A DNA stretch of 64,000 bases, from NCBI RefSeq assembly GCF_008710145.1, contig NZ_VYKL01000025.1:62001-126000 (forward strand), written 5' to 3'. This DNA is from Niallia endozanthoxylica (lineage in GTDB: Bacteria > Bacillota > Bacilli > Bacillales > Cytobacillaceae). A program made the translations under genes and the position numbers. The notes below the pieces were generated by a model. That model made no database searches, had not been told where the DNA came from, and saw only the letters and a list, made by a program, of their open reading frames with translations. How positions within the stretch are numbered: the stretch's first letter is position 1; each line of letters begins with the position of its first letter. Shown here piece by piece: positions 61,455 through 64,000 of this stretch.

Positions 61455-62162
61455 TTAAAACATATACTTTACAATTGAGCGAATGGTCCCGATTCTTCCC
61501 TTCAATTGTTGGGACAATGAGCGCTTCTTTATTCCTGTAACGTTTCCGCCGTGGCGTACGTATTTGACTAGCTTGTTATCTAGAAACACGATGTTTTTCT
61601 TTTTCATCATGCAGACCAAGGCAATCCATTGATCATGCATTTCGATGGTCTGTGGAAACGGTGTGATGGCTGGGATTAATTCCTTTCTAAAAGCCATAAA
61701 TGCTCCAGTGTAGGCATTCTTCAAAACATTTCCCAAAATCCCTTGAGAGATATTGTTGTTGTTATACTCATTCCAGGATGGAGACATGACTTTAAGGTCT
61801 CCGTCAACGACAACCGCATCATGGACAACGAGATCGGCGTTTTTCTCCTTAAAGGCACTCATGACCCATTCAACTTTGTTATCTTCCCAAATATCATCTT
61901 GGTCACATAGGAACACGACATCCCCTTGCGAAAGCAGAATAGCTTTTTCAAAGTTCCGGATGGCCCCCATATTGTGTTTATTGACAAAAACCTGTACTCT
62001 TTCGCCATATGTATTCTTGATGATTTCAACGGTATTATCCGTTGAACAATCGTCAACCACAATGACCTCATCATTATCCTTCAGCTGTTTAATGACGGAA
62101 TCAAGTTGACGAACAATAAATGCAGCCCCGTTATAGGTGGCCAGACAAACTGATATGTTCAT
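61455..62162 (-). CDS. Family 2 glycosyltransferase (rhamnosyltransferase-like)
   Basis: A 235-residue GT2 enzyme. ISVCLATYNGAAFIVRQLDSVIKQ at the N-terminus, EVIVVDDCSTDNT (nucleotide-sugar Asp), and VVFLCDQDDIWEDNKVEWVM (the DXD-like DQDD motif seen in rhamnosyltransferases) are visible, then EMHDQWIALVCM. It lies directly upstream of rmlACBD, which supports dTDP-rhamnose as donor. Donor and acceptor are inference. Confidence 0.88.
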   Translation of the reverse strand: MNISVCLATYNGAAFIVRQLDSVIKQLKDNDEVIVVDDCSTDNTVEIIKNTYGERVQVFVNKHNMGAIRNFEKAILLSQGDVVFLCDQDDIWEDNKVEWVMSAFKEKNADLVVHDAVVVDGDLKVMSPSWNEYNNNNISQGILGNVLKNAYTGAFMAFRKELIPAITPFPQTIEMHDQWIALVCMMKKKNIVFLDNKLVKYVRHGGNVTGIKKRSLSQQLKGRIGTIRSIVKYMF

Positions 62163-62190
62163 AATGGTATCCCCTCTTTATCAGAAAAGC

Positions 62191-62345
62191 GAAAGCGCCT
62201 TGCTTACCCCCAGGCATAGCATAAGACAAGCACTGATAGAAGGCGTTCTTTGCCTTCCGAAGTGATTGGCTAGTCCTGCGTCCCTAGGAGCCAACACTAG
62301 ACATGCTAGACCCACGAGGGGGTAGGCGCTGCAGCTAGACACCTT
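62191..62345. repeat. Bacillaceae-type intergenic repeat with inverted ends
   Basis: AGCGCCT (62194-62200) and AGGCGCT (62324-62330) end a GC-rich element, followed by GCAGCTAGACA. The sequence resembles a dispersed element I recall from several bacilli (GCGCCTTG... GCGCTGGAGCTGGACA). It fills most of the 62163-62537 gap; a second smaller stem may lie near 62400-62470, but no gene is seen. Confidence 0.6.
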
Positions 62346-62537
62346 TCTAATTTCAAACATGTAATTTCTAAATAAAAAGCTCAAGGCATCCGCCGATTAG
62401 CATGTGCCTTGAGCCGATGGCGCCTTAACGGACCATAACTGCCTATCTACCTGTTTCAAATCTAACAGGAAAAATTCGTTGATAACATTCTTTTTTATTG
62501 TTGCTTAAGCTTTCACCCTGTATACGAAGCAAGCTGT

Positions 62538-63374
62538 TTATTTTTGCAGCAGCCTGCTTAACGTATAGAGTGCAATTCGTTTATTTTTTACTACTAACAA
62601 CTGCTTTGCTAAACGTTTAACCAGCTGTTTACGATATTCACCGCTTAATTCTGTTTTATATTTGCTGTAATACTTCATTTCTGCATCAAGAATGCTTTTG
62701 TACCGATTAAGCGAGACACCGCTGTAATCCATGACAGACAAATCGTGCTCAAGCGTAACCCGAAGCAGACGAATTTTTTTATCTCGATCATAAATTTCAT
62801 GAAACAGCCAGTGGTCTAAATAATCGAGTGGAAACTCTTTATTAAAGCCGCCGATTTCATTTAAAAAACTCACCTTCAGCAGCGAACCAGAGTTAATGGC
62901 CATCACCGGTTTCTCCTGAACGCCTTCGACCGGTCTTTCCGTCTGGAGCGGACGAAGAGAATGACTGTACACAGGTGACACCATAATTCCATTCGTGACG
63001 ATTTTGGGTACAACCGCCACAATCTCTTCCTTCACGTCATGATTCTTTAACATTTGATCAATATATTCTTCGGTGACCTTCGTATCATGATCGAACAAGA
63101 GCAGCCACTCGCTGCCATTCTCTTCTGCTCTTTGCCAGGCATAATTATAGGCTGTTGCAATGCCAAGATTCCTTGGGTCATGAATATAGTCAATCTGACC
63201 GCTGTACTGACTAACATCAAAGTCCTGTTTTTCCGGACTATTGTCATACAGAATGATATCTATATTCTTTAAAATAGCTTTTCGTTCAAGCAGAACTTTT
63301 TCCAGCGAAGAGAATGTCTTCGACTGCTTAATATCTTGCTTATAAAACACAACAACAATGGTTACTTTCATCAT
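62538..63374 (-). CDS. Family 2 glycosyltransferase (WbbL/rhamnosyltransferase-like)
   Basis: A 278-residue GT2 enzyme. VTIVVVFYKQDIKQSKTFSSLE at the start, NIDIILYDNSPEK, ATAYNYAWQRAEENGSEWLLLFDHDT (DXD-type metal site), and NSGSLLKVSFLNEIGGF are typical of WbbL-like rhamnosyltransferases. It overlaps the upstream membrane-protein gene by 4 nt, so the polymerase-like gene and this transferase form one operon. Confidence 0.88.
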   Translation of the reverse strand: MMKVTIVVVFYKQDIKQSKTFSSLEKVLLERKAILKNIDIILYDNSPEKQDFDVSQYSGQIDYIHDPRNLGIATAYNYAWQRAEENGSEWLLLFDHDTKVTEEYIDQMLKNHDVKEEIVAVVPKIVTNGIMVSPVYSHSLRPLQTERPVEGVQEKPVMAINSGSLLKVSFLNEIGGFNKEFPLDYLDHWLFHEIYDRDKKIRLLRVTLEHDLSVMDYSGVSLNRYKSILDAEMKYYSKYKTELSGEYRKQLVKRLAKQLLVVKNKRIALYTLSRLLQK

Positions 63375-64000
63375 GCGGCGAGTTCCCCGTTTGATTCTTT
63401 TTCTTTACGATTTTGTGACACGATTAAGATAAATAAGAAGAAGCCGATACCAAGCGGGTTATTAATAAATGGATTAATATTCGTTAAAAGCAGCATTCCC
63501 ATAAACGCTGCCATGAGCGATATCTCCATTGTTGAAATGCTCTTTCGCTTTTGATAGACGACATGATAATTGTAAAAGACAAGCAGACAGAGCACCAGCC
63601 AAACAGCCAGTCCTACGAGTCCTTGTTCAACTAGGATGTCAAGCATACTCATTTCAATACCGGTTACACGGCCCCCGATTTCCGTACCATAACCAAGTCC
63701 CATAATCAGATGAACCGGATCCGCTAATAATTTTCTTGCTTCAAGAATATCCTCAACACGGGTGTTGACACTTATATCATTGACTTCAGGCTCAGGTTTC
63801 TTTTTCTTTTCTCCCGATGCCTTTTTCCCTGATTCTTTTTTCGTTTCTTCTGTTTTCGGTGTTTCGGTTTCAAAACGCTCCAACGTCATGTATTGGAACA
63901 TAAAGGGAACAGCGACCACAATACAAGCGGAGATAATCATTTTTCGCAAAAATTTCTTTGAAGTAAACATAGTGCGAATTTTTTCTGAAAAGCCTTTAAT
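63371..64000 (-). CDS. O-antigen polymerase/ligase-like membrane protein, C-terminal part, cut by the window edge
   Basis: The frame is open without a ribosome site to the end of the window, so the visible 210 residues are the C-terminal part. A transmembrane helix (ISACIVVAVPFMFQYM), a long Lys/Glu-rich loop (KKESGKKASGEKKKKPEPE), then RVEDILEARKLLADPVHLIMGLGYGTEIGGRVTGIEMSMLDILVEQGLVGLAVWLVLCLLVFY is the topology of Wzy/WaaL-like polymerases (O-antigen ligase type domain); two more helices follow. It probably polymerises the rhamnose-containing repeat. It overlaps the next glycosyltransferase by 4 nt. Confidence 0.75.
   Translation of the reverse strand: MKGFSEKIRTMFTSKKFLRKMIISACIVVAVPFMFQYMTLERFETETPKTEETKKESGKKASGEKKKKPEPEVNDISVNTRVEDILEARKLLADPVHLIMGLGYGTEIGGRVTGIEMSMLDILVEQGLVGLAVWLVLCLLVFYNYHVVYQKRKSISTMEISLMAAFMGMLLLTNINPFINNPLGIGFFLFILIVSQNRKEKESNGELAA

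Noticed and set aside
1..64000. tRNA, rRNA, riboswitches or prophage genes
   Set aside because: I saw no tRNA cloverleaf, rRNA segment, recognisable riboswitch aptamer or phage structural gene; absence by eye is not proof.

Overview
The window comes from a low-GC Gram-positive, endospore-former-type bacterium of the family Bacillaceae (Bacillus, Neobacillus or Mesobacillus-like; the genus is inference). The basis is Bacillus-style synteny (degS-degU, comFA-comFC, yvyF, flgM-flgN-flgK-flgL, fliW-csrA, fliS, yvyE, tagO), strong AGGAGG ribosome binding sites, sigma-D type promoters and an Sda-like sporulation checkpoint gene. Most genes from about 14 kb onward lie on the minus strand.

Layout. 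0-14 kb holds scattered housekeeping and accessory genes: a GH3 beta-N-acetylhexosaminidase, a Tat-exported PhoD phosphatase, EcsC-like protein, an FAD monooxygenase/flavodoxin-fold reductase pair, an Rpn-type nuclease, a secreted hydrolase with SLH-like repeats, a K+ channel, and an ECF sigma/anti-sigma pair behind an ECF-type promoter. A dispersed palindromic repeat recurs between these genes. 14-28 kb is a flagellin accessory island. It has three copies of a two-gene cassette (an 80-residue coiled-coil protein followed by a YjfB-family protein), three large flagellins or flagellin relatives, a secreted VWA/Ig-like protein and a free-standing LAGLIDADG homing endonuclease. 28-46 kb is the late flagellar block: csrA, fliW, flgL, flgK, flgN, flgM, a YaaR-like protein, another flagellin, fliS, an FlhB C-terminal paralogue, a 2072-residue FliK/YlqG-like protein made largely of about 95-residue repeats, and a PAS/GGDEF/EAL/PilZ protein. 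46-54 kb carries yvyF, comFC, comFA, degV, an sda-like gene with a DnaA-box cluster, degU, degS and yvyE. 54-64 kb is a cell-surface polysaccharide region: tagO, a Wzx-type flippase, a LicD-like protein, rmlACBD (in transcription order), two GT2 glycosyltransferases and the end of a polymerase/ligase-like membrane protein cut by the window edge.

Main discovery. The two adjacent flagellin genes at 22693-25278 and 25370-28057 look truncated if read naively, because each is interrupted twice by a short (365-374 nt) group I intron. Conserved P, Q, R and S core elements, a P9 hairpin, a terminal G and a U at the 5' splice site can be seen in all four introns, and predicted splicing restores a perfect flagellin C-terminus in both genes. 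The first gene in this pair by coordinate is also a flagellinolysin: a flagellin with an HEXXH metallopeptidase in its variable domain. The second intron of each gene begins with 45 nt that encode, in frame with a stop, an alternative copy of the 45-nt last exon. Unspliced and spliced RNA would therefore both give a complete flagellin tail. The first intron carries an early in-frame stop, so its splicing is required for an assembly-competent filament protein. A CsrA-type hairpin, a sigma-D promoter and csrA-fliW sit directly upstream. The intron-encoded alternative tail and the doubled introns appear to be the most novel features here.

All calls were made by reading; no database search was run.
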